From assembly GCF_037975245.1 (NCBI RefSeq), contig NC_092580.1:18222001-18286000 (forward strand): a stretch of 64,000 nt of DNA. Direction: 5' to 3'. Position numbers and translations under genes: made by a program. Shown here in pieces: positions 55,901 to 64,000 of the stretch (position 1 is its first letter; the number at the start of each line of letters is the position of its first letter). The stretch comes from Apostichopus japonicus (Eukaryota; Echinodermata; Holothuroidea; Aspidochirotida; Stichopodidae). Under the pieces are notes generated by a model. That model was not told the origin of the DNA. It made no database searches and saw only the letters and a program-made list of their open reading frames with translations.

Positions 55901-58900
55901 GGGAGCAGGGAAGGGGCAGGGAGGGGGAGCAGGTAGGGGGAGCATGAAGAATGTTTATATGACTATTATTCTTCAAGGGTCATTGCATTAGGAAGCCAGA
56001 AGTACATTCCATGCACTGGCTACACACTCTACACCATGTGTATCCTGTTTCTCAATCTCACAACTTTTGAGCATGAAAGCCAAACATACAAATTGACACT
56101 TTTGTCGACCTGACCAGTTTCTAAGCTTATCAATCTACCAGACATCAAAGCTGTGGTCATGATGATTACAGAGCTGTATCCCCTGCTGAAGACTGTTAAC
56201 CATACAGCTCTTCACGTAACAAATTATGGTCATTTATCTAACACATCTGGGTAATGTGACAAAATCAATTTCAATATATTTGAAAACTCTCAAATCTAAA
56301 CAGGATATGGTATGGCAAAGCCTTTTTTGTTTCCTTAAGACATGTCTTAACGAAAATGATACACTATTCTATACTACTTTAAAATATGACTGACCATGCA
56401 AGTACAAACACATTTGCACCATTAAGCTGACAGTGGTTGCTTGGGGGGAAAAGGATGCAGTAATCCTCCACAAGTAATGAATTACAGCCCAAGATTAAGC
56501 TTCACATCTCTGCTTTACCCAAGCCATCTTTAAGTATATCCACTGTTTCATTTCCCCCGGTAGATGGAAAAAGCCTTCCGCTTTTTTCCTTTCTTTTTTT
56601 TTCTCTTTACCCCAGGGGGTAAGAGTGAAAAAAAAAACTTGAAAATAAGCAGCAAAATTCCGCAAATCTCCTACCAGACACTTGCAGAAGATGGGGACTA
56701 AAAGATGACTTTAAGGAAAAGTCTTTGGGGGAATAGGGCCAGGAATTAACCTGCTTTTCTTCTTCTTCGGGTACAGCCTTTTCTCGGTAGGTAGGAGTTT
56801 TTAGTGATAAAACATTAAAAAAAAAAAGAGAAAGAGGTTAATTCAGGTCACAGAGAGGTTTTAGTAAGTGTCAAAGGACTCTAAAGAGATCATTGGGTCG
56901 ATGAACCCATGGGTATTTCCCAGTACATGTCTACAATAGAACTTTATGCATACTGCAATTATATTGATCCTTCTCTTTTTCTCTTGTCCACTATAGTATG
57001 AAGGGAGTAACATGTGAACTGTTAATATTTGGTGTTGATGTCAGTTATTTACAATTCTTATTCTGTGATTTCTTGTTACCATTTTCACTCTCATAGTAAA
57101 TAACTAGAATTCCCCACAGTGATCAGTATATTAATCACTGTATTTCTTAATATTTAAATAATTAAAATATTAAGGTTACTGCAGTACTTGGATGCCCATT
57201 GTTCTATGTACCCAACCTACACATCTCTCCTACAGTGTACATATTGGTGTTCTATTCACCAAACCTACACATCTCTCCTACAGTGTACATATATCGGTGT
57301 TCTATTCACCAAACCTACACATCTCTCCTGCACAGTATACTTATATTACTGTTCTATTCACCAAACCTACATTCTCTCCTACAGTGTAAATATTGAAGTT
57401 CTAGCAAACCATCACATCTCTCATGCAGTGTACATATTGGTGATTCTTTGATATTTTCCTACCTGACGACCAAAAAAGTGAGACCTAAGCTGTCAGAGAG
57501 AAAACCAGAAAGAAATCCATATTTTCTTATATTAACTATTATGCACTATGGTTTAATCTATGAATAGTCCTTAACATATAATCATTTATAATATAGCCAG
57601 CAACAATATCTTCTACCTGCAATTAAGACCACTAGAGCACTTTGGGGCAGTTGATAAGCTTCTTGAGAAGGTCAAAAATCATCTCTGTTTGAATTTCTAC
57701 ACCTGACAAAATGTACAAAATGTTGGAAGTTTCCCCAACTGCAGTCTACTAGAAGGTTACTTGGCTTTGAAAAAAAAGATTTCCTGTATAATTGGTCTTC
57801 AATGCACTTAAAAATATTTTAGCAGTATTGTAACAAATAGTCTGTTACAGAACTTCCTGCCTCCTTCCCACGATCCCAGATATGTTCAAATAGTCCCTGA
57901 AAATTAGTGACTGGAATTTATGTCCCAATTACTGATAATTTGGTTGCAACATATCTTGCAACAGCCAGAGTTTAGTCACAACATCAGAGCAAATTTGCTC
58001 CACATATAACAGGTTTTCCTTGATACACATTTTTTGGAGACACAAAGTCATTAAAAATCTGTGAAACATTGTTTTGAAATATATATATTGTTTATTCTTC
58101 CCAACCTTGTACAGTCTTTTAGGTTCTTTGCGTTACTCTGCTATTTTCAACGGTACATTATTATACTTTGAATAATTTACAGCTTGGTATCGCAGCTCGA
58201 CTAGTTCTCTACAGAAGTCCATGTCCGAAACTATTTAAATCGAGATGAATTTAAATACACCAGCCCACAGGGAATGAAGTAAACTGGAGGACACCAAACC
58301 AAATTTAGGATTACCATGTAAAGGCCCAGCAGAAAAAATAAAAAACCCGGAGAATAAACACAAAATGTCAGGTTTGATGGTCATCAAGGACGGCAGCTAA
58401 GACTCACAAACTTCCTTAAACTTTAAAGAAGATACACAAGAAAATCCAGCCACTGTCAAATTTGTAATCTTTTTAGGTGAAGATTGCAGATTGATCTTCA
58501 TAACCTTGGAGTCGAATAAGAATACTAGAAAGACAAAAAATAGTCTAGATAGAAAAAAACAAACAGCGAGACCAGGAAGTCAAACTTTTCACCATCCAAG
58601 TATGATCTACATTTATATTAAATAAAATTGGATAAGACCATGGAAATTGTTTTGTAGGATATGGAAAGCTTAAAATGAGACGAGGATCTCTGTTATCCCT
58701 GTCTTGTGTGAGACTTCATCTCTACTGACATACCAATCTTTCTTAGTTGATTGAAGATGATTAAGATACATCTCTCTACCAGTATAAAAGCAATCTCGAT
58801 GCTCTTTCTGGATTCTTACTTTTGTAAGTGACAAAGCACAACTTTAACAGGTATTGAAGTAGCTTTTCTGGACAGAAGCTTGGTCTCAAAATCAGAGCAA

Positions 58901-61775
58901 TTTTCACAAACCTCAACACGAAGAGTATTAGTTCAAATTTTTAGACGCCCAGTGTTCCTGGATATAGATCAATCGATCACAAAACTCTAGAACTAAAACC
59001 GTAATATCAAACTGGTCCCCGTAAACTGAACAATGATGTACTGCACTGTACTACTCTGGTTCAGGGCTATCCCATCATGCAGTTTAAGGTTTTCCTTCAA
59101 CTCATCTGCATATTGCATTTGAACATATAATGCCCTGCTTTTCTGTGTTAGTTTTAAAATCTCACCAATCCCATATTTGCTGACAAATGACAAATTTTAT
59201 AGCAACTTCTAATATATAGCATCTTCTGATCATTTTTTTTGTTTCCGAATTACCTCCACATTTTGTTTTTCAGCCTATGGGAAGAATACTATACATATTA
59301 TATTGCAGAAAAGCTGCAATTTTCACCGTAGTTGTCCTCTGGTTTTATATCATTTCAACGAGTCAAAAAGAAAAATTAAGCTTGCAAACCAAGCCAACTT
59401 TGAGACCCGAACAGACCTTGAATTTGGCAGATAATTAGAGAAGCTAGAATATTTCTCTTTCAGTGCCTCAAATTAAAAGTTCTACCCAACAATAATTTGG
59501 TTACCAGCATACGCCTGACATCAAAAGCAACAATTTGTCGAATATATATATATCTTTTTCCTGTTCTTTTCTTATTTATTTCCTTTTACCAGCCTTTTGT
59601 TATTTCTAAGACCCTAGAAGCTACAGAAGGACTCAGAAAAGGGAAACCGCACTTGTCATGTGATGTCCTATGAACCGCTAGGAGACAAAATCACGCTAAT
59701 TACATTAGAGGACATGGCGGTAAGCAATCGAACCAACGCACCAAGACGGAGGGGAACGTCGTCTTTGGAAGTTCAATGACCACTGACGTATATATGCCAA
59801 GGTCCATACAGCTCTACGACTGTTGTCGGAGCAATGACTACTTGAAGCAGCTATATTGTGCAACTGGTCACCGATATTCAGCTACTTAACCAAACCAACC
59901 ATTTATTAAGATGATGCTTGATCGAGTAAACATTCGCACGAAAGTCGTTTTGCATTGAATGCACCGACGCCGCGGACACTTTTCAATATTCACAATTAAA
60001 CACCTTGAATTTGTGATGCTAATGAACTATCTATGGCATAGTGAAAAGTATCATAGCTCTGACCACTGTGAAGTCTTCTCTATTACACCGACCATGACAG
60101 GGCTCGGTCTGGCATCATTTCTGGACTGCTGTTAAGCCATATATACATTCCATTTCACAATAAATTCAGGCCAGTGCCCAGTAGGTACACCAGCTGTGAG
60201 TGTCCTGCGGAACACATTGCACAATCGAAGTATTTTCCCTCAAATGTGGTACTGTAGTAATATTATTGAAGTATGTTCAGCGATTCAGTCCAAAAGATCA
60301 ACATATAACAACATATAACCTCTAACGTATTCAAATAAATCAATGGTAATGGTTTAATAATGGACCATTCCCAATTACTCCATCAAGCAGTAATAAATAG
60401 AGATCTGACCTTAACTACAGTTTAACTTATTTAAGCTTTAAACCAGTTCTAAGCAAAAAAGGGACTGACCTGTGAGAGTTGAATAATTTCTACATTTTCA
60501 CAGATTTTGCATATTTTTCTACAGTTCAAAAATAAAAGACCTCTTCGTGCCCTCAAATTTTCCCTCGGGTCTTTCATTTACAGAAGCGGAAGAGGTATTC
60601 CTGAGCTCAGTTAACCTATTTGATACTTTTAAGCGAAGAAAATGAAGACAAAATTTGTTTTAATCTGTTGCTAGAGTAGAGCAGTGATCTTTCATTCCCA
60701 AAATCTCCAACTCTTTGAAGATAAAGTCTTGCATAAAGGTTTGAAATAATCTAATTCTTCCAAACCATCGGGGAATACATCCCTCATATATTATCATGGT
60801 TATCAAAATCGATCACTCCCATTTATAGGGGGGACGGGATAGTGCAGAAGTGGAGAGTAAACACGTTTCCTTCTTAACAAGAAACCAGAACAGATATTGC
60901 TAGATTTAAAATCAGGGGCCCTGTTTACCCTTGGGGTAAGTAAAACAAATAGGGTATACGATCCGTCTACACACCCAGAAAACATTCTCCTGATTGCAGT
61001 AACCCGATTCTTTGTTCTAATGAGTTGCAGAATTTCTGAAATACTGGCGTAGCTTGAGGCAAACATGTTTTTTTTTATATAGCATGCTTACTTAGGACTA
61101 TAACAAGAGAGGACTTCATTATATTAGTTATATTAGTTATATCGTCTCCATGTAATTACATATTAGATCTTTTCCATATCAGGTTTTCAAAGGCAACCAG
61201 AGCTATATCAGTGGTTTATTTCGGAGACCACAGCCAGGACTGGTTACAAAGGCTGTTTTATCACTATACCGAGTATAAACCTCATGCTGTGGTCATAGAA
61301 GACCCGTGCAAGCTAGTTCATGTAACTAGGCTTCAGTCTTTAATTCCTATTGACCTATTTGTGCCATAAATGCATCTTTTTGCCAAATGGTCAGTGTATA
61401 CTTCCCATGGTAACAATGTAAAATATGTTAAACAGGGAAAGTATGAGAATTAGAAAAGACAAAAGTAAAATCAGACCTAAGAATGGCTTTGAATGAGGGT
61501 CCAATTCATGGGATAATTTTAGTTACTGTAGCTCACCATCCAAGTATAATCACATAACAAACTTGACAAAAACATCCGTGTAGGTGACATCAGACCGACC
61601 TCCTCCGTAAAACACAATATTCCTCCGTTTGCGGCAAAAACTTTGAATGGTGTTAAAAGCGGAGAAATTCCCGACTTACCTCACTAATGAAGATGCCCCC
61701 GTCCCCGTCTTCACCGCCATAGCATAATGTCAGTCCGAGCTTGTCATCTTTGTTTATCCTCTTCAAGGTGACATC
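27249..61775 (-). CDS. PDZRN3: PDZRN3/PDZRN4-type E3 ligase scaffold, 3' part (PDZ2 to C-terminus)
   Basis: Minus-strand join of 61680-61775, 52691-52753, 49275-49373, 34509-34622 and 27249-28937. Every junction is phase 0 with GT-AG sites; it codes the last 686 residues. PDZRN (LNX3/LNX4) proteins carry a RING finger, a TRAF-type zinc finger and two PDZ domains, and act as ubiquitin ligase scaffolds near membranes; PDZRN3 targets MuSK and Dishevelled in vertebrates. The first three exons form one PDZ domain of 86 residues with the ligand loop KLGLTLCY and then EGDQILQINGEDV. The next exon has LLDELQMDMLEQTHQEAMQ, as in vertebrates. The last exon has HEKDSGVGR, EWKVKIRSDGTRYITRK and TTDDEAVSEMK, and ends NPLLNVTMV (human NSFLSVTTV). 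The gene probably precedes the PDZRN3/PDZRN4 split, so the symbol is by family. RING and PDZ1 exons are not seen to 64000. Confidence 0.93.
29150..29600 (+). repeat. tRNA-like tandem array, three copies of 152 bp
   Basis: Each unit has TGGTGCAGTGG (positions 29202, 29354, 29506), which fits the pol III A box. It is followed about 43 bases later by GGTTCAAAACC (third copy GGTTCAAACC), which fits the B box (29245, 29398, 29550). The spacing is exactly 152 bp between A boxes. The linker with CTTTAAATATTAGAAAC and TCAACAGATACAG is shared too. The ends do not pair as a proper acceptor stem, so these are tRNA-derived repeats and not working tRNA genes. Confidence 0.8.
29772..29910. repeat. 48-bp C-rich minisatellite, about 2.7 copies
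   Basis: The core CCTCCCCCTGACAAGGTTCC, followed by an AAGGGAGTT.GCCGG segment, recurs with TGACAAGG at 29791, 29838 and 29887. The strand is rich in runs of C. Proline/glycine-rich ORFs across it are by-products. Confidence 0.8.
30001..30070 (+). repeat. isolated tRNA-like unit
   Basis: TGGTCTAGTGG at 30007-30017 fits an A box and GGTTCAATCCC at 30050-30060 fits a B box, spaced as in a tRNA. The flanks CTCCTACC and ACTACTGCC do not make a clean acceptor stem, so I call it a tRNA-derived relic and not a tRNA gene. Confidence 0.5.
31845..31866. repeat. CpG-dense perfect hairpin
   Basis: CGTCGCGAC, loop GTTT, GTCGCGACG: a perfect 9-bp stem with three CpGs in each arm, set in AT-rich intron DNA. 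No adjacent gene or element end was recognised. Confidence 0.8.
32673..32698. promoter_or_regulatory. CCACGTGG and TGACGTCA pair
   Basis: A palindromic E-box/G-box CCACGTGG (32673-32680) and a full CRE TGACGTCA (32691-32698), 10 bp apart in the PDZRN intron. A CCAAT lies one base before the first. It could be an intronic enhancer element; inference only. Confidence 0.3.
33079..33222. repeat. ATAACTATATGTCTG minisatellite
   Basis: Nine or so imperfect tandem copies of a 15-17 bp unit, CTGATAACTATATGT with variants (ATAACTGT, GTAACTAT). Confidence 0.85.
34509..34622 (-). CDS. PDZRN3: PDZRN exon D (coiled-coil segment after PDZ2)
   Basis: 38 codons with LLDELQMDMLEQTHQEAMQY, close to human [20 protein letters not shown]. 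Acceptor tcatgcag, donor gtatgc. Alone in a 20-kb stretch between exons C and E. Confidence 0.92.
35175..35542. mobile_element. MITE copy 2, TTAA-flanked
   Basis: A 368-bp copy of the element at 15621-15993, in the same orientation, with TTAA at both ends. It shares the ends and blocks such as CATGCGGCCATCT, CTGTATGTACTGACTGTAC and GGGATCGATGGTGGTGT. The two copies differ by point changes and a few short indels, so both are fairly young. Confidence 0.85.
38440..38905. repeat. imperfect 298-bp tandem duplication
   Basis: GTGACTCAACTT at 38523 and 38821, each followed by AATGACTCAATT-type and CTCCAGAGTT sequence, and each preceded by AGATCATAG, then AGTGATGACATC or AACTGATCACATC. Diverged duplicate. 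Confidence 0.55.
42693..42950 (+). mobile_element. tRNA-derived SINE with ATAC microsatellite tail
   Basis: The head (42693-42763) has an A box TAGCCTAGTGG (42704-42714) and a B box GGTTCGATTCC (42748-42758), and its ends GGCGG and CCGCC can pair. A 150-bp non-tRNA body follows, containing TGGACGTTAAATGG and AGAGATTGGCTTCGG, and the element closes in CATACATACATACAT. Head, body and simple-repeat tail is the classic SINE layout. The ORF across it has no support. Confidence 0.75.
44516..44626. repeat. two-copy tandem duplication, 56-bp period
   Basis: AAGGAAAGCTGTTG..., then TACAATGGTCTTCCC and AACATGAATA, repeated head to tail with few changes. Confidence 0.8.
45968..46262. repeat. diverged direct repeat around CACAAACAAGAACATTTCCT
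   Basis: Two stretches about 190 bp apart share ATATATCCTA.(T/G)GAAAG and AAAGAACA(T/C)A, and then CTTCACAAACAAGAACATTT (near 46028 and 46209). Confidence 0.55.
47094..47330. repeat. two-copy tandem duplication, 117-bp period
   Basis: AAAACTACAGTACCTTCCAC starts both copies (47094 and 47211). Both then share CATACAATTTTAGACAAA, GTGAAAAGGAAG and GTCCTTAATTGTGAGACC. Very similar, so recent. Confidence 0.88.
49275..49373 (-). CDS. PDZRN3: PDZRN exon C (end of PDZ2)
   Basis: 33 codons: INGEDVENREQALKLFSEQR and then DSLALLVCRPQYQ. This matches human INGVEVQNREEAVALL and FSLLIARPELQ. Acceptor ttcaacag, donor gtaaga. Confidence 0.93.
51190..51456 (-). other. unassigned small ORF in a CpG-richer intronic patch
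   Basis: Reading frame of 88 codons ending RPET and TAA. From an internal ATG it gives MPQKMPARQPLVGQPHD, then a charged probable helix with INSVHRHKTRDDKL and ADMLKIASLRKSLE. I recognise no family. No splice partner or promoter is evident. The plus-strand ORF in the same place is its shadow. A chance ORF is quite possible. Confidence 0.2.
52472..52725. repeat. 114-bp tandem duplication covering the end of PDZRN exon B
   Basis: The intronic copy (about 52472-52610) and the true exon end plus flank (about 52611-52725) share TTAAAT.TTTTCTTGTTTC, AATAATTACCTGCAGG and ATTTGATCCCCTTC. On the minus strand the copy keeps GGGGATCAAATCCTGCAG followed by the donor gtaatt, but it carries an extra G and lacks the exon's 5' half and acceptor. 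Confidence 0.85.
52575..52605 (-). pseudogene. pseudo-exon: decayed copy of PDZRN exon B 3' end
   Basis: Minus-strand translation still shows LSEGDQILQ directly before a donor gtaatt. Upstream an inserted base breaks the match to DDRLREGDQILQ. It could act as a competing 5' splice site or be silent. Confidence 0.6.
52691..52753 (-). CDS. PDZRN3: PDZRN exon B (middle of PDZ2)
   Basis: 21 codons: IESASIAAEDDRLREGDQIL, then Q. Human has [20 protein letters not shown]. Acceptor ctcgcag, donor gtaatt. The 3' half of this exon and its donor are duplicated 114 bp further along the intron. Confidence 0.92.
55655..55940. repeat. G-rich minisatellite, GGGGAGCAGGGAA units
   Basis: About 20 imperfect tandem copies of a 13-15 bp unit, GGGGAGCAGGGAAG. 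The plus strand is nearly all purine with repeated runs of three to five G, a strong G-quadruplex pattern. The long minus-strand Pro/Leu/Ser ORFs over it are artefacts. Confidence 0.92.
57195..57450. repeat. about five tandem copies of a 52-55 bp unit
   Basis: The unit contains CCAACCTACACATCTCTCC, TACAGTGTACATATTGGTG and TTCTATTCACC. The last copies are more diverged. All three plus-strand frames stay open across it only because of the repeat. Confidence 0.88.
61680..61775 (-). CDS. PDZRN3: PDZRN exon A (first part of PDZ2)
   Basis: 32 codons starting DVTLKRINKDDKLGLTLCY and ending IFISE. The human counterpart has QDKLGLTVCYRTDDE and GIYISE. LGLTL is the carboxylate-binding loop. Acceptor ttggcag, donor gtaagt. 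Confidence 0.93.
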
Positions 61776-64000
61776 CTGCCAAAAGGAGGCAAAAGGAAAA
61801 GAAAAAAAAGCTCAATTTATCTCTTATTATCATCTGACTGGCTCCAGGTGAGAGAGGTACAGAGAGAGGTACCACTGATAGTTATCTCATCCAGGGTCCG
61901 TGACAGAGGGAAGAATACTCCATTAAGAGAGAAAAGTTTAAGTTTAGATGAGAGATTTCATAGGCCATCAGCAAACTTGTACCATGTGTAGAACAAAAGT
62001 ATTTTTGAAGAATTGAAGATGTTTTTCTCATTCAATTGAACCATCCAATTGTGTTTGCAGTGATTTTTCTCTAACCATCTAATAGCTGCTCTTGAATAAA
62101 AACCGTCATTAATCTTGCTAATTTTTTTTTTTAAAACAAAAATGAACATTTAGCTTTGTGGTACCAAATTGACTTGGCAGATTTACCTCACCTTTATTTG
62201 CATACAAGGACTAAAAAGTTCATCTGGACTACAGTGCATCTGTTAATAATTCTACTGGAATATGTTCACTTATTAAAAAAAAGAATTAAAAAAATTAATA
62301 AAAAGCAACTAGCTATTTTACTGAAAGGGACCCCCAAATGTGCTAGGAATAACGGAATGGACACTAATGGTCAAACTTCATTTCCTTTGTTTTCTTTTTA
62401 TACTGCTCTCTTGACCCAGAAAAAAAACTGTAGACAATGAGAGGGTTAACTGTCTATGGCAGCCATAATAATATAGTCAACAATTATTTGTCTTTCTTCT
62501 ACAAAAGAAAACAAAACAGAAAAACAGCCTCACAAAAACGATCCCGAGAATTCACGACCCAATTTCAGTTTTATCCACGTCTACAGTTTTATCCACGTCT
62601 AACAATCAAACCGCATCTGATCCACCAATTACATTACGAAAGCAAACAGCCCTTCAAGCACATTCTGTTACACAGTGGATCTTACAAACAGATTGAGGCC
62701 CTTCCCTTTTGATTTGGCTATTGTTTTTAGGTCGAGGGGAGATGTAGAGAGCACTAAATAACTACGTTTTAACGAACTGTCTGCAAACATCTCCGAGCGA
62801 AGTGGGCAAACAGTGTGAAAGATGATGATGACACACATACCCAGAAGGAAACAGAGGAGCAAGAGAAAGAGAGAGAACAAGAAAACTGGAGTCTCCCAGC
62901 AATACAATCTCTAATGTGACGGTGTTGATTTAACATCTTATAAATTTTATAACTAAATTTGTTTGACGTTTTTCAGTGTGTCAATACAGTTCAAACTTCC
63001 CCATCATGTACTGCCTTGTGAAAGAAGATAGAGGAGGGAGTCGAGAAACCTTGATCTCCTTGTAAGATGAAAATCATTCTTAACAACAGAAACAGACAGA
63101 CAGTCACACATACATTTAAATTATTAGACATGTGCACCACATCTGAACAAATTCTTTAAAGTGCACATACTTACTACTCAGAGTTGTGTCAACCTTTCCT
63201 CTCAAACTTTGTATATAACTTTTTTTCTTGTCTTATAAGACAGAACAAAAAAAAAATCAGATGCTTCATTTTATGCAACTTCTACCAAATCAAGAGACAC
63301 CAAATAAATGAGTGTAAGTTTTTCTCACATAATTGCACGCACAAAACAAATCCAAAATATCTTTTGGGAATTAAGTCAATTTCGTTAATTAATAAATGTG
63401 GATGAAATAGTCGTGTTGTGACTTGCCAAACACATCTTGATGGACTTCAATAATAGAATAGTACAAAAATTTTATCAAAAATCTACCAAAAACATGTTGG
63501 CATTTATAATCTACTGATCTTTTTCCACATAGAATAATTCCAACATTGCAAGCCATCTACTAAAAAACATTATCCCTTTCCCCCCCCCAAAAAAAAACCC
63601 CAGACAACCATAAAGATTCTGCACAGGTTTGTTATCCAGCAAAATCATCTAGGTAGTCATACACTATGAATAGACCAATCACAGTTCATCACCAGCTTTA
63701 AGTCACAGCAGGTTGCCGTTTTTCTCTACATCAGCAATTACCGTAGCAATATGAACTTTTACAATATGCCGCCCATAATCCTAAAATGACTAAGTGATTC
63801 TAACTCGACTGTAACTGTGCCACAGTGTCACAGTGGGGGAGCTAACACAGTCTCTGGCATATCTAGGAGTTTACGTTCACAGGAAGTTCACTGTAGGAGA
63901 CCGAGAGAGAGAGGAATTAACAGGAAGTGCTTGTGGGAAGTCACTCCCAACCTATGTTGTCTTTCCATTCTTGAAGATGTCTTCACGTCCTAATTGTCTT
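61776..64000 (-). other. PDZRN intron upstream of exon A, to window end
   Basis: No exon for the region between PDZ1 and PDZ2 was recognised here. Contains a 19-bp direct repeat CAGTTTTATCCACGTCTA (near 62565 and 62584) and simple AT- and C-runs. A pyrimidine tract and CTACAG near 63897 (minus strand) lead only to short frames with stops. Confidence 0.6.

Larger units (their letters stand above)
52754..61679 (-). other. PDZRN intron A-B (8.9 kb)
   Basis: Phase-0 intron holding a G-rich minisatellite (55.65-55.94 kb), a 52-bp tandem repeat (57.19-57.45 kb), G-rich runs near 54670, and CpG-richer patches near 53550-53950 and 59640-59960. No exon was recognised on either strand. Confidence 0.8.

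Noticed and set aside
55562-55976. Two overlapping Pro/Leu/Ser ORFs
   Set aside because: Translation of a G-rich minisatellite; period and composition explain them.
56757-56800. Possible microexon on the minus strand (AVPEEEEKQ before a gttaat donor)
   Set aside because: It would lie inside the PDZ2 domain between exons A and B, is not a multiple of three (32 bases), and has a weak donor.
63800-63900. Pyrimidine tract and CTACAG on the minus strand near the right edge, a candidate acceptor for an upstream PDZRN exon
   Set aside because: All three following frames hit stops within about 10 codons and none resembles PDZRN.

Overview
This is eukaryotic, intron-rich, AT-rich DNA from an invertebrate deuterostome. 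Echinoderm is my best guess, possibly a sea cucumber: the gene content fits, intron 1 of the second gene is full of CTAG and TAGGCCTA-type words common in echinoderm DNA, and tRNA-derived short repeats and long C or G homopolymers are frequent. The species assignment is inference. No bacterial, viral or CRISPR features are visible.

Three protein-coding genes can be assembled. (1) Positions 1-3456, + strand: the 3' part of an APAF1 homologue (apoptosome scaffold). The last bases of a winged-helix exon (1-50) splice to one 2.35 kb terminal exon carrying the helical domain and 15 WD repeats. (2) Positions 9237-21941, + strand: a complete HSP90B1 (GRP94/endoplasmin) gene in 17 exons with canonical splice sites, coding 815 residues from signal peptide to an HDEL retrieval signal. 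(3) Positions 61775 down to 27249, - strand: the 3' part of a PDZRN3/PDZRN4-type E3 ligase scaffold. Five phase-0 exons encode the second PDZ domain, a coiled-coil segment and the long C-terminal region ending in a class I PDZ ligand. Its RING, TRAF-type zinc-finger and first PDZ exons should lie beyond the right edge.

Layout: APAF1 and HSP90B1 are head to tail, separated by 5.8 kb. HSP90B1 and PDZRN converge, with 5.3 kb between their stop codons. From 28.9 kb to the right end the window is mostly PDZRN introns (3-15 kb each), which hold most of the repeats. These are a 152-bp tRNA-like tandem array (29.1-29.6 kb), a tRNA-derived SINE (42.7 kb), a second copy of a TTAA-flanked MITE whose first copy sits in HSP90B1 intron 8, several minisatellites (29.8, 33.1, 47.1, 55.7, 57.2 kb), a partial tandem duplication of a PDZ exon with its 5' splice site (52.5-52.7 kb), and a CpG-dense perfect hairpin (31.8 kb).

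The three genes do not form an operon or a single pathway: APAF1 drives caspase activation, GRP94 folds secreted and membrane proteins in the ER, and PDZRN proteins are membrane-associated ubiquitin ligase scaffolds. APAF1 and HSP90B1 also share band q23 of human chromosome 12, so their adjacency here may keep an ancient linkage. I found no convincing undescribed gene system. The most unusual items are the duplicated PDZ exon end, the tRNA-like tandem array, the MITE against an exon acceptor, and the CpG hairpin.
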